A DNA stretch of 64,000 nucleotides from Microvirga aerilata (lineage in GTDB: Bacteria; Pseudomonadota; Alphaproteobacteria; Rhizobiales; Beijerinckiaceae): NCBI RefSeq assembly GCF_016743775.1, contig NZ_JAEQMY010000001.1, positions 62,001 to 126,000 on the forward strand, read 5' to 3'. Every line of letters begins with the position of its first letter. The first letter of the stretch is position 1. Below are positions 8,852 through 17,478 of this stretch, piece after piece. Made by a program: the position numbers and the translations under genes. A model generated the notes under the pieces. It did no database searches, was not told the DNA's origin, and worked only from the letters and a program-made list of their open reading frames with translations.

Positions 8852-10207
8852 GTGACAGGCTCCCGGCTCTATGCGGCATGGAGGCTCACCGCCTGCCTGA
8901 TGGGCCTTTGCCTGCTTGCCGCCTGCGGCGCTTCCGTCGACGCCGAGCATGCGCGGGTTTGCCGCTCAGCGCTGCCGGCGCTCAATCCGGGGGCAGCGAT
9001 CACCGTACAGGCTGTTCGCAAGGGTCCGGCGCCAAGCAGCCTGCGCGTCGACTACATCGCCCAACATCCGGACCGCCCCGCCCTCGAGCGCTTCGCGATC
9101 TGCCAATTCGCGGCTGAGGGATTGTCCCCCAACAAGGCGGAACTGACCGGCATCGGCACAGAGGAAGGTCTTCTGTCCGGGGCGAACCTGTATCTTCTGA
9201 AGCGCTTCTATCTCGATACGCCCGAGGGCGCCGCCGGCGATCCCGGCAGCCGGATGGATGCCGATGTTGCGGAAATCCCGATGAGCACAGCTTACTGGCT
9301 TCAGCAACTGCTCGTCAGCCTTCCCAGAACCGCCATCTATGCGCTCCTGTCCGTTGCTTTCGCTCTCGTCTTCGGTTTGAGCGGCCGGATCAATCTGGCC
9401 TTCGGCGAGCTGGCGGCGGTCGGCTCGGCGGCCACCGTGGCAGGCGCCTCAGTCGTTCTCGGCATGGGGATCAGCTCCCCGGTCCTTGGACTTGTCGCAG
9501 GTTTGGCCGCCGCCCTTTTCGCCGGGGCTATCCATGGCGCCGTCGGCGGGCATTTCACCATCGCACGCATTACCGGCGCCAGCCCGCAGCCCAGCCTGAT
9601 CGCCACCGTCGGGCTATCGCTCTTCCTTATGGAGTATCTTCGGCTCGCGCAGAGCCCTGTCACGGTCTGGCTCCCCCCGATCTGGTCGGAAGCCTGGCCC
9701 CTTGCCAAGGCTGGAGAGTTTCTCGTGAGCCTGACCCCTGTCACGGCGGTCACGTCCGGCATCGGCCTTCTGGTTGCCTTGAGCCTGCTCTGGCTCGTGC
9801 AGGGCACCGGCTTCGGAAGGAGGTGGCGCGCCTATGCGGACGATGCGGGCGCTGCCGCACTCCTGGGCGTCGACGGCCCTCGCCTTCTCATCCAAACTCT
9901 TGCGCTCGCCGGCGCCATGGCAGGCCTGTCGGGCATGCTGATCGTGGCCCAATATGGCGGCCTGGGGTTTGCTGGCGGCTTCCAGTACGGCCTCAAGGCG
10001 CTGATCGCCGCCATCATCGGCGGCATCGGATCGATCCCCGGCGCAATGTTAGGAGGTTTCGCCGTAGGCTTGTTCGAGACCCTGTGGTCGGCGTATTTAC
10101 CGATCGAGGTGCGTGATATGGCTCTTTATGGCGCACTGATCATCTTCCTGATCTTTCGGCCCGGCGGCTTGCTCGGCTTCAAGGATCCAACACCGCGACC
10201 CGTTTAA
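8852..10207 (+). CDS. LivH-type ABC permease with N-terminal lipoprotein-like domain
   Basis: The C-terminal ~300 residues (about 148-451) are a branched-chain amino acid ABC permease of the LivH class: start LPRTAIYALLSVAFALVFGLSGRINLAFGELAAVG, several membrane segments, and the coupling region AYADDAGAAALLGVD. Ahead of it is a signal with lipobox LLAAC (Cys 25) and ~115 mostly polar residues with cysteines at 37 and ~84, which should be periplasmic. I do not recognise that domain. The frame is open without a break from GTG 8852. No livM, livG, livF or binding protein is adjacent. It lies 25 bases after hemB. Substrate unknown. Confidence 0.8.
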   Translation: MTGSRLYAAWRLTACLMGLCLLAACGASVDAEHARVCRSALPALNPGAAITVQAVRKGPAPSSLRVDYIAQHPDRPALERFAICQFAAEGLSPNKAELTGIGTEEGLLSGANLYLLKRFYLDTPEGAAGDPGSRMDADVAEIPMSTAYWLQQLLVSLPRTAIYALLSVAFALVFGLSGRINLAFGELAAVGSAATVAGASVVLGMGISSPVLGLVAGLAAALFAGAIHGAVGGHFTIARITGASPQPSLIATVGLSLFLMEYLRLAQSPVTVWLPPIWSEAWPLAKAGEFLVSLTPVTAVTSGIGLLVALSLLWLVQGTGFGRRWRAYADDAGAAALLGVDGPRLLIQTLALAGAMAGLSGMLIVAQYGGLGFAGGFQYGLKALIAAIIGGIGSIPGAMLGGFAVGLFETLWSAYLPIEVRDMALYGALIIFLIFRPGGLLGFKDPTPRPV

Positions 10208-10236
10208 GGGTGTATAGTCAAAGCCTGGAGGAACGC

Positions 10237-11478
10237 TTGGGCACCTATGCCATCACCATCGAGGATGTGAAACGCGCGGCGGAGATCGTCCAGGGACAGG
10301 TCCTGCGAACCCCGCTGGTTCCTGCTCCGCGCCTGTCTCAGCTCACCGGCGCGAGCGTTTTCGTGAAGCACGAGAACATGCAGCCCACGGGCTCCTTCAA
10401 GGAGCGGGGAGCGGTGACCAAGCTCGAGAGCCTGGTGGACGGCGAACGCAAGCGAGGCGTCATCGCCATGTCGGCCGGCAATCATGCCCAGGCCGTGGCC
10501 TATCATGCGCGGCGCCTCGGCATCCCGGCCACCATCGTGATGCCCGACAATACGCCCCTGGTGAAGGCGGAGAACACCCGCTCCTATGGGGCGCAGGTGA
10601 TCCTTCATGGCGAGACTCTCTACGAATCGGCCGCGCATGCCCGCGAGATCGGCGAGCGGGAGGGCCTCGTCTTCGTCCACCCTTACGACGATCCGAAGGT
10701 CATGGCAGGCCAGGGCACCATCGCGCTGGAGATGCTGGCCGATGCGCCTGATCTCGACCAGATCGTCGTGCCCATCGGGGGCGGCGGGCTCATCTCCGGC
10801 ATCACGGTCGCGGCCAAAGCCATGAAGCCGTCCATCGAGATCATCGGTGTGGAGGCAGCGCTTTACCCGTCATTCCGCAACGCCATCAAGGGTGAGGACC
10901 AGCCGATCGGGGGGGCGACATTGGCGGAGGGCATAGCGGTGAAAACCGTCGGACAATTGCCCCTGCCGATCGTGCGCGATCTCGTGTCCGACATCATCGC
11001 AGTCGAGGAGCCGCTGATCGAGCGCGCCGTCAACGCCTATGCCACCCTGCAAAGAACCATGGCGGAAGGTGCCGGCGCGGCCGGGCTTGCCGCCATGATG
11101 GCAAGCCCTGAGCGCTTCGAGGGCAAGCGGGTCGGCCTCGTGCTCTGCGGCGGCAACATCGATGCGCGCATCCTGGCCTCCGTCATGGTCCGCGAATTGG
11201 AGCGGGATGATCGCATCACGTCCTTCCGCATCACATCGAACGACAGGCCAGGCATCCTGGGACGCGTGGCGAGCCTGCTCGGCAGCCTTGGCGCCAACAT
11301 TCTCGAAGTATCCCACGGTCGCCTGTTCCTCGATGTGCCCGCCAAGGGCGTCTCCATCGACATCACCGTCGAAACGCGGGACAGACAACATACGTCGGAG
11401 GTCTTCGGGGCCCTTGCGGCGGAGGGGCTCGCCCCGCAGCGGATCGCATCCCGCAGCCTTCCCCAGACCGCCTTCTAG
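10237..11478 (+). CDS. ilvA: Threonine ammonia-lyase with C-terminal ACT domain
   Basis: PLP enzyme deaminating threonine to 2-oxobutyrate, the entry to isoleucine synthesis or threonine breakdown. The PLP lysine lies in PTGSFKERGA, the phosphate loop is GGGGLISG, and the serine/threonine-binding SAGNHAQAVAYHA motif is present. A single ACT domain (about the last 80 residues, ITSNDRPGILGRVASLLG) fits the shorter catabolic-type enzymes (~410 aa). Start is uncertain: TTG 10237 has GGAGGA four bases upstream, while GTG 10210, only three bases after the permease stop, adds nine residues. I prefer TTG. It follows the LivH-type permease closely. Confidence 0.92.
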   Translation: MGTYAITIEDVKRAAEIVQGQVLRTPLVPAPRLSQLTGASVFVKHENMQPTGSFKERGAVTKLESLVDGERKRGVIAMSAGNHAQAVAYHARRLGIPATIVMPDNTPLVKAENTRSYGAQVILHGETLYESAAHAREIGEREGLVFVHPYDDPKVMAGQGTIALEMLADAPDLDQIVVPIGGGGLISGITVAAKAMKPSIEIIGVEAALYPSFRNAIKGEDQPIGGATLAEGIAVKTVGQLPLPIVRDLVSDIIAVEEPLIERAVNAYATLQRTMAEGAGAAGLAAMMASPERFEGKRVGLVLCGGNIDARILASVMVRELERDDRITSFRITSNDRPGILGRVASLLGSLGANILEVSHGRLFLDVPAKGVSIDITVETRDRQHTSEVFGALAAEGLAPQRIASRSLPQTAF

Positions 11479-11487
11479 GAGACACCC

Positions 11488-11970
11488 ATGGTCAACCAAC
11501 CCTACCCGGCGCAGCCGAACTACCCATCCTACGTGATGGACTCCCGGCTGACCGAGGGCGTCATTTCCCGGCGCTTCTGGGCCTATCTGATCGACCTCGT
11601 CGTGATCGCGCTCTGGGTTACCTTGATCTCCATCGGCATCTTCTTCCTCGGGATCATCACCTTGGGTCTCGGCTGGGGGTTGTTCTTCGCCCTTCCCCTC
11701 ACCGCCCTGATCTTCATCGTCTACAATGCGGTGACTATCGGCGGCCCGTCCCAGGCGACGGTGGGCATGCGCTATATGGGCCTGCGGGTAATCGATCCGC
11801 AGACCGGCAGGGGCGCCTCCATGCTGTCCGCTGCCGTGCACGCCCTGTTCTTTTACGTGGCCGTCTCGACCTTCCTGCTCTGGGCAGGTGACGTGTTCGT
11901 CGGATTCATCCGGGACGACCGCCGCTTCCTGCGCGACCTGCTCACCGGCATGATGGTCGTTCGGGCCTGA
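11488..11970 (+). CDS. RDD family membrane protein
   Basis: 160-aa inner-membrane protein of the RDD family, whose role is mostly unknown (some members are linked to ion exchange or stress). The signature R-x-x-A-x-x-IDLVV is seen as RRFWAYLIDLVVIALWV at ~27-43, followed by further membrane segments near 48-75 and 110-130, and the closing region DDRRFLRDLLTGMMVV. The ATG has AGGAGA seven bases upstream and follows the threonine ammonia-lyase stop by nine bases, so they are probably co-transcribed. Confidence 0.87.
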   Translation: MVNQPYPAQPNYPSYVMDSRLTEGVISRRFWAYLIDLVVIALWVTLISIGIFFLGIITLGLGWGLFFALPLTALIFIVYNAVTIGGPSQATVGMRYMGLRVIDPQTGRGASMLSAAVHALFFYVAVSTFLLWAGDVFVGFIRDDRRFLRDLLTGMMVVRA

Positions 11971-12074
11971 ACAAAAGTCTGCGACATCGCCGCTCTTTTC
12001 CTGGACCCTGCGGACACCAATGTTATCCTTGGGCGTTAACCTAGCGCTCAAGGTTTCTCCACAAGGCATCCAGC

Positions 12075-12821
12075 TTGACGAGCCAGCCCCGCGACGCACC
12101 GCAATTCTACCTCACCTCCCCCTCCGCCTGCCCTTATCTGCCGGGTAAGGAAGAGCGCAAAGTCTTCACGCATATCGTGGGGCGGCGCGGACGGGAGCTG
12201 AACGAGATCCTCACCCAGGGTGGGTTCCGCCGCTCCCAGACCATCGCTTATCGACCGGCCTGCGACACCTGCCGGGCCTGCGTCTCCGTGCGCGTTCTCG
12301 TGGACGAATTCGAGCCGTCCGGGAACCTGAGGCGTGTCTTGAAGGATAACGCCGACCTGATCGGCAGCCCTAATCCCAACCGTCCGACATCGGAACAGTA
12401 CTCGCTCTTCCGCCGCTACGTGGACACGCGCCACGCGGATGGCGGCATGGCCGACATGACGGTGCTCGATTATTCCATGATGGTCGAGGACAGCCATGTG
12501 GACACGAAGCTGATCGAATACAGGCGGCGCGGCATCGACAGCAGCATTACCGGCAAGGGCGAAGGCAATCTCATTGCCGTCTGCCTTACCGACGAGATGA
12601 GCGACGGCCTCTCCATGGTTTATTCGTTCTATGATCCCGATCATCAGGACCGCAGCCTCGGCACCTTCATGATCCTGGATCACATCCGGCGTGCGAAGGC
12701 GATGGGCCTGCCCTACCTCTACCTTGGATACTGGGTCGATGGCTCGAAGAAGATGGGCTACAAGGCCCGCTACAAGCCACAGGAGCGCCTCCTGGCTCAT
12801 GGTTGGGTGCGGGTCGACTAG
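12075..12821 (+). CDS. bpt: Aspartate/glutamate leucyltransferase (Bpt, bacterial arginyltransferase family)
   Basis: Adds leucine from Leu-tRNA to proteins with N-terminal Asp or Glu, marking them for ClpS-ClpAP degradation (bacterial N-degron pathway). Family motifs seen: [22 protein letters not shown] near 10-31, the cysteine-rich [16 protein letters not shown], and [20 protein letters not shown] near the end. Length 248 aa is typical. The start is TTG 12075, since no in-frame ATG lies before the conserved N-terminus. Whether it uses Leu or Arg is inferred from the bacterial clade. Confidence 0.92.
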   Translation: MTSQPRDAPQFYLTSPSACPYLPGKEERKVFTHIVGRRGRELNEILTQGGFRRSQTIAYRPACDTCRACVSVRVLVDEFEPSGNLRRVLKDNADLIGSPNPNRPTSEQYSLFRRYVDTRHADGGMADMTVLDYSMMVEDSHVDTKLIEYRRRGIDSSITGKGEGNLIAVCLTDEMSDGLSMVYSFYDPDHQDRSLGTFMILDHIRRAKAMGLPYLYLGYWVDGSKKMGYKARYKPQERLLAHGWVRVD

Positions 12822-12928
12822 GCTCTGGCCAAGCCGGTGCTGCAGATCGTGTCTTGCACTCAGGGCAAGGAACAACGCGAGTCTCGACTCGTTGCTTGCG
12901 TAACTTCAACGCAAGCAGCGGGTGCGCT

Positions 12929-13609
12929 ATGGCAAAGGTCCTGGTCGTTTACTACTCCTCTTACGGTCACCTTGAAACAATGGCCCAGGCCATTGCGGAA
13001 GGCGCCCGCTCCGTTGCCGGAACCGACGTCACCATCAAGCGGGTTGCCGAACTGGTCCCTGAGGAGGTGGCGCGCAAGTCTGGCATGAAGATCGACCAGC
13101 AGGCTCCCATTGCGAACCCTAACGAGCTGGCTGACTACGACGCGATCATTTTCGGCACGCCGACCCGCTACGGCAACATGGCGGCGCAGATGCGCAACTT
13201 CCTCGACCAGACCGGCGGCCTGTGGGTGAAGGGCGCGCTGGTGGGAAAGGTCGGCAGCGTGTTCGCCTCAACGGCAACCCAGCACGGCGGGCAGGAGACC
13301 ACCATCACGTCGTTCCACACGACGCTCCTCCACCACGGCATGATCATCGTAGGCCTGCCCTATTCTTTCGCGGGACAGACCAAGATGGACGAAGTGACCG
13401 GCGGCACACCCTATGGGGCCACGACCCTGGCCGGCGGCGATGGCTCCCGACAGCCGAGCGAGAATGAGCTGGACGGCGCCCGCTTCCAGGGCCGGCACGT
13501 TGCCGAGATCGCAGCGCGGCTCGAACGCGGCGCCGGGGAGCGCGGTCCCGCGCCGGCCGATATGAACAATCCGACCGAAACGACCGGCGGAACGGCGGAT
13601 CAGGGTTGA
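12929..13609 (+). CDS. wrbA: NAD(P)H:quinone oxidoreductase, WrbA type
   Basis: FMN-dependent type IV NAD(P)H:quinone oxidoreductase that reduces quinones by two electrons and so limits redox cycling. FMN-binding segments are [13 protein letters not shown] at ~8-20, [19 protein letters not shown] at ~78-96 and [12 protein letters not shown] at ~115. From ATG 12929 it is 226 aa, about 27 longer than the usual ~199; the surplus is a Gly/Pro/Thr-rich C-terminal tail ([15 protein letters not shown] to the end) without recognisable motifs. The ribosome binding site is weak. The gene ends 11 bases before the convergent GST pseudogene. Confidence 0.93.
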   Translation: MAKVLVVYYSSYGHLETMAQAIAEGARSVAGTDVTIKRVAELVPEEVARKSGMKIDQQAPIANPNELADYDAIIFGTPTRYGNMAAQMRNFLDQTGGLWVKGALVGKVGSVFASTATQHGGQETTITSFHTTLLHHGMIIVGLPYSFAGQTKMDEVTGGTPYGATTLAGGDGSRQPSENELDGARFQGRHVAEIAARLERGAGERGPAPADMNNPTETTGGTADQG

Positions 13610-13620
13610 GACGGCCAGGG

Positions 13621-14232
13621 TCAGTCCAGAAGCACGTATGGATGTGCCCATCCGGGCAGGGCCTGGATGCGCTCCAGCCAGCCGGCTACATGAGGCCAAG
13701 CCCTGTAATCGAGGCCAGTCTGCTCGGGCCAGAAGAGGTAGCTGCAACAGGCGATGTCTGCGATGGAGATGGTCGAGCCAAGGAGAAAACCCTCCTTTGC
13801 TCGAAACTCCTCATCGAGCCGGCTGAGATCGGCGCGAGCACGGGCTTCAAGCCAGGCAATCACGTCAGATGGCGTATCGGGCGCGAAGCGCCTTGCAAAA
13901 CGCAGGTTGGACACCGAGAAGCCGATCCGGTTCGCCTCCCAGAACAGTCACTCCACCGTACGATCCGGGTCGCACTCCCCGCGCAGACGCCCTGTCGTGC
14001 GCGCGAGGTGCATGAGGATTGCATCGGACTGGACGAGGGGTTCTCCGTCCGTCACGAGAACGGGAACCTCCCCGTAGCGGCTGACCTCCCGAAAATCACG
14101 GGGCCGGTTTGCACGCTCGACCGTCAGATCGACGGACCGATACTCGTGCTCCAAGCCGAGCAGGGTGAGAGCCAGCTTCACCTTGTAGGAATGGCCTGAC
14201 TCTCTGTTGCCATAGAGAACGAGCTTCGACAT
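13621..14232 (-). pseudogene. Glutathione S-transferase gene interrupted by one in-frame TGA
   Basis: The frame from ATG 14232 to 13621 (204 codons) matches a whole GST. The thioredoxin-like N-domain is MSKLVLYGNRESGHSYKVKL with EVPVLVTDGEPLVQSDAI, and the helical C-domain contains NLRFARRF, IADIACCSYLFW and WLERIQALPGW. One codon breaks it: TGA at 13948-13950, where related proteins carry Trp (context TVE-stop-LFWEANRIGFS). No frameshift is needed to join the halves. So it is a recent pseudogene, a sequencing error, or read through. A 94-residue N-terminal fragment could still be made. It lies after parC on the same strand. Confidence 0.85.
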
Positions 14233-14235
14233 CTG

Positions 14236-16482
14236 TTACTCGCCGAACGTGTTCGACTTCGGGAAGCCCTTCGGCGGAAGGCGGCCGGCCTCGGTGCGAT
14301 CGCCCATCCAGTCGCGGAGGTCCTCCTTGGCCACCGTCCAGGTGCGGCCGGCGGTGTCCTTCCAGGTCAGACCTTCCTTGAGCTTGAAGACCTTGGCGTC
14401 GGAGACGCCGCCGTCCTTGTAGCGCTGGAGGCGCACACCCTTGCCGCGGGTCATCTCCGGCACCTGCTTTGCAGGGAAGATCAGGAGCTTGCGGTTCTCG
14501 CCGATGATCGCGACGTGATCGCCATCGGCCTCAGCGCACACCACCATCTTGGCAGGCGCGTCGAGGTTGAGGATCTGCTTGCCCTTGCGGGTGTTCGCCG
14601 TGATCTCCTCGGTGGGCACCACGAAACCGCGCCCATCGGAGCCGGCGACGAGCAGCTTGGAGCCCGCCCTGTAGGGGAAGGCGGCGATGAAATCGGCACC
14701 CTCCTCCAGGTCCACCATGAGGCGGATCGGATCGCCGAAACCACGCCCGCCCGGAAGCTTGGAAGCCTCGAGCGTGAAGAAGCGGCCATTGTTCGCCACC
14801 ACGACGATTTTCGACGTCGTCTCGGCAAAGAAGGCGGTCTTCAGCTTGTCGTCACCCTTGAACTGAACACCGGAGATATCGTCCTGGTGCCCCTTCATGG
14901 CGCGGATCCAGCCCTTTTCGGAGACGATCACCGTGATCGGCTCGCGCTCGATCATCGCCTCTGCGAAATCGATGTCGGAGGTGTCCGGCGCCTCTGCGAA
15001 CGACGTGCGGCGGCGGCCGAGCGCCGTCTCAGGCCCGAAGGTCTTGCGGACCTCCTTGATCTCGGCCGAAATCGTCTTCCACTGCACCTTCTCGGAGCCG
15101 AGCAGCTCCTCGATCTTAGCCTTCTCGTCCTGCAGGTTCTTCTGCTCGCGCTTGAGCTCCATTTCCTCGAGCTTGCGCAAGCTGCGCAGGCGCGTGTCGA
15201 GGATGGCGTTGGCCTGAACCTCTGTGAGCTTGAAGACCCGCATCAGCTCCTGCTTGGGCTCGTCCTCCTCGCGGATGATTTTGATCACCCGATCGAGGTC
15301 GAGATAAACGATGAGCAGGCCGCCCAAGATCTCCAAGCGGCGGTCGATCGCGGCCAGACGGAAGCCCGAGCGGCGGATCAGCACCTCGCGGCGGTGGTCG
15401 AGCCACTCGCGCAGGCACTCCACCAGCCCCAGCACCTTGGGCACCTTGCCGCCAGCCAGAACGTTCACGTTCATGGGGATGCGGCTCTCAAGCTCCGTCA
15501 GCTTGAAGAGCGATTCCATGAGGATGATGGGGTCGACCGTCTTGGCGCGGGGTTCGAGAACCACGCGGATGTCCTCGGCCGATTCATCGCGCACGTCCGC
15601 CAGCAGCGGCAGCTTCTTTTCCTGGAGCAGCTCGGCGATCTTCTCGATCAGCCGCGATTTCGGCACCGCATAGGGGATTTCGGTGACGACGATCTGCCAG
15701 TTGCCGCGCCCCAGGTCTTCCTTGGCCCAGCGGGCACGCACGCGGAACGAGCCGCGGCCCGTGCGGTAGGTCTCGGCCATGGAAGCCGGCATGTCGACGA
15801 TGATGCCGCCGGTCGGCAGGTCCGGGCCCGGCACGAACTGCATCAGCTGTTCCGAGGTCGCGTTCGGCTTCCCGATCAGATGGAGCGCCGCATCGCAGAG
15901 TTCGGCCGCATTGTGCGGCGGGATCGAGGTTGCCATGCCGACCGCGATGCCCTGCGAGCCGTTGGCCAGCAGGTTCGGGAAGGCGGCCGGCAGCACCACC
16001 GGCTCCTCGTTGGTCTGGTCGTAGGTCTCGCGGAAATCGACGGCATCCTCGTCGATCCCCTCAAGGAGGAGGCGCGCGACCTCCGTCATGCGTGCTTCGG
16101 TGTAGCGCATGGCAGCGGCGTTATCGCCGTCGATGTTGCCGAAATTGCCCTGTCCGTCGGCCAGCGGATAGCGCTGGGCGAAGTCCTGCGCCATGCGCAC
16201 GAGGGCATCATAGATCGACTGGTCGCCATGGGGGTGGAACTGACCCATCACGTCGCCGACGATGCGCGCGCACTTCTTCGGAGCCGACTTCGGATCCAGG
16301 CGCAGCAGACGCATGGCATGCAGAATCCGGCGGTGGACCGGCTTCAGGCCGTCGCGGGCGTCCGGCAAGGCCCGGTGCATGATGGTGGAGAGCGCATAGG
16401 CGAGATAGCGCTCTTCCAGGGCATCCTTGAGATTGATGTTCTCGATCTCGCCCCCTGTCGGCGGATTGACCGGCTTACCCAT
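14236..16482 (-). CDS. parC: DNA topoisomerase IV subunit A
   Basis: Breakage-reunion subunit of topoisomerase IV, which unlinks daughter chromosomes. The catalytic pair R126-Y127 is in [11 protein letters not shown]. The quinolone-determining region reads [16 protein letters not shown]. The C-terminal beta-pinwheel blades (for example [11 protein letters not shown] and [11 protein letters not shown]) identify ParC rather than GyrA together with the length of 748 aa. It is transcribed after recO on the minus strand; parE is not in the window. Confidence 0.95.
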   Translation of the reverse strand: MGKPVNPPTGGEIENINLKDALEERYLAYALSTIMHRALPDARDGLKPVHRRILHAMRLLRLDPKSAPKKCARIVGDVMGQFHPHGDQSIYDALVRMAQDFAQRYPLADGQGNFGNIDGDNAAAMRYTEARMTEVARLLLEGIDEDAVDFRETYDQTNEEPVVLPAAFPNLLANGSQGIAVGMATSIPPHNAAELCDAALHLIGKPNATSEQLMQFVPGPDLPTGGIIVDMPASMAETYRTGRGSFRVRARWAKEDLGRGNWQIVVTEIPYAVPKSRLIEKIAELLQEKKLPLLADVRDESAEDIRVVLEPRAKTVDPIILMESLFKLTELESRIPMNVNVLAGGKVPKVLGLVECLREWLDHRREVLIRRSGFRLAAIDRRLEILGGLLIVYLDLDRVIKIIREEDEPKQELMRVFKLTEVQANAILDTRLRSLRKLEEMELKREQKNLQDEKAKIEELLGSEKVQWKTISAEIKEVRKTFGPETALGRRRTSFAEAPDTSDIDFAEAMIEREPITVIVSEKGWIRAMKGHQDDISGVQFKGDDKLKTAFFAETTSKIVVVANNGRFFTLEASKLPGGRGFGDPIRLMVDLEEGADFIAAFPYRAGSKLLVAGSDGRGFVVPTEEITANTRKGKQILNLDAPAKMVVCAEADGDHVAIIGENRKLLIFPAKQVPEMTRGKGVRLQRYKDGGVSDAKVFKLKEGLTWKDTAGRTWTVAKEDLRDWMGDRTEAGRLPPKGFPKSNTFGE

Positions 16483-16548
16483 GACTCGAAATCCTCAACT
16501 GCGAATCGCTTCTTATCATCTGAAATGAGAACATAACAGAAACAAACT

Positions 16549-17280
16549 TCATTCGTCCCCAGCTGTGGCGAGTGCGACGAAACGCGCCCGCTCGTCGGGC
16601 GCCCTCCGCCCCTGTGGGTCGAACACGTTCTGATGCAGGAAGAAGTCTGTGAGCGCAAACCCGGCCCGGACATCCTCCTCGCTCGGCCGATTGGCTTTTG
16701 TCTGCCCGATCAGGAAGCCTGGCAGCTTGAGAAGCCGGTCCTTATAGGGCTCTCCGGCTCCGGCGCTGACCGCCCGACCACTCCTTGGGGAGACATAGGT
16801 GAGGTCGCGCTCTGTACCGGTGGCGGCACAGCTGGAAAGGTCCAGACCAAAGCCGAGCTCAGTGAGGATCGCTAGTTCGAACCGCACGAACAGCGCCGGT
16901 GCGAGATCGGCGTCGTCCAGGTGGTCGACCAGAACGGTGAGCGTCTCGAAAAGGGCAAAATGAGGGTCCCGCTCCGGGAAGTTTCGCAGGAGATGGGCAA
17001 GCGTCGCCAAACCGTAGAGCGCCATGGAGGATCCCATCAGCCGCGCGGCGCGCAGGTTCAGGCCCTCTACCTGATAGGTGCCCAGATGCTCGTCGAGCCG
17101 CGCCCGCCAGGTCGCCTGGACTGTGTTGCCGGGCTGTAGAACCGCTTGAAGGTATTTTGAGCGCCCGCCGTGGACCAGCCCCAGGTGCCGGCCGTGCTCG
17201 CGCGTCATCAGCTCAAGGATGACGCCAGCCTCGCCATGCTTGCGGACGCCGAGAACGACCCCTTCGTCAGTCCATTGCAT
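16549..17280 (-). CDS. recO: DNA repair protein RecO
   Basis: Annealing and RecA-loading mediator of the RecFOR pathway. N-terminal OB-fold: MQWTDEGVVLGVRKHGEAGVILELMTRE; then GLVHGGRSKYLQAVLQPGN; helical C-terminal domain with ELAILTELGFGLDLSSCAATG. Length 243 aa is normal. It precedes parC by 66 bases and is divergent from the OmpA gene. In many Rhizobiales recO follows era; here it is separate from era by about 6 kb. Confidence 0.94.
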   Translation of the reverse strand: MQWTDEGVVLGVRKHGEAGVILELMTREHGRHLGLVHGGRSKYLQAVLQPGNTVQATWRARLDEHLGTYQVEGLNLRAARLMGSSMALYGLATLAHLLRNFPERDPHFALFETLTVLVDHLDDADLAPALFVRFELAILTELGFGLDLSSCAATGTERDLTYVSPRSGRAVSAGAGEPYKDRLLKLPGFLIGQTKANRPSEEDVRAGFALTDFFLHQNVFDPQGRRAPDERARFVALATAGDE

Positions 17281-17310
17281 CGTTCCTAAAGGCCTTCGGA
17301 AAACGGTTTA

Positions 17311-17337
17311 CCTGAATGCCTGATGTAAGCATTCAGG
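17311..17337. promoter_or_regulatory. 9-bp inverted repeat in the recO/OmpA divergent region
   Basis: CCTGAATGC at 17311-17319 pairs with GCATTCAGG at 17329-17337 with a 9-base spacer. It lies 31 bases upstream of recO and ~140 bases upstream of the OmpA gene. The symmetry suggests a possible operator, but no regulator is recognised and chance cannot be excluded. Confidence 0.35.
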
Positions 17338-17478
17338 GGACATTCATCCATGTTTTTCAAGGATATCGGCCAACTTCTAAAATTCTGTTGCAGAAGCCGG
17401 AATGCTCGCCAGGCGGAACCAAACTGCCGCCCTCACATTGTCGATAACCTTAATATGTCTAGTGATGAATTGAGAACC

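Noticed and set aside
13948..13950. Selenocysteine at the TGA of the GST gene
   Set aside because: The expected residue there is Trp, not Cys, and no SECIS-like hairpin is evident after it.
14236..16482. ParC Gln at the Ser80-equivalent position as quinolone resistance
   Set aside because: [12 protein letters not shown] appears to be the normal form in alphaproteobacteria, so it is not evidence of acquired resistance.
14515..16536. 673-codon plus-strand open frame opposite parC
   Set aside because: It mirrors parC's codon pattern in high-GC DNA, has a His/Arg/Leu-rich unlikely composition and no known motif. parC on the other strand is certain.
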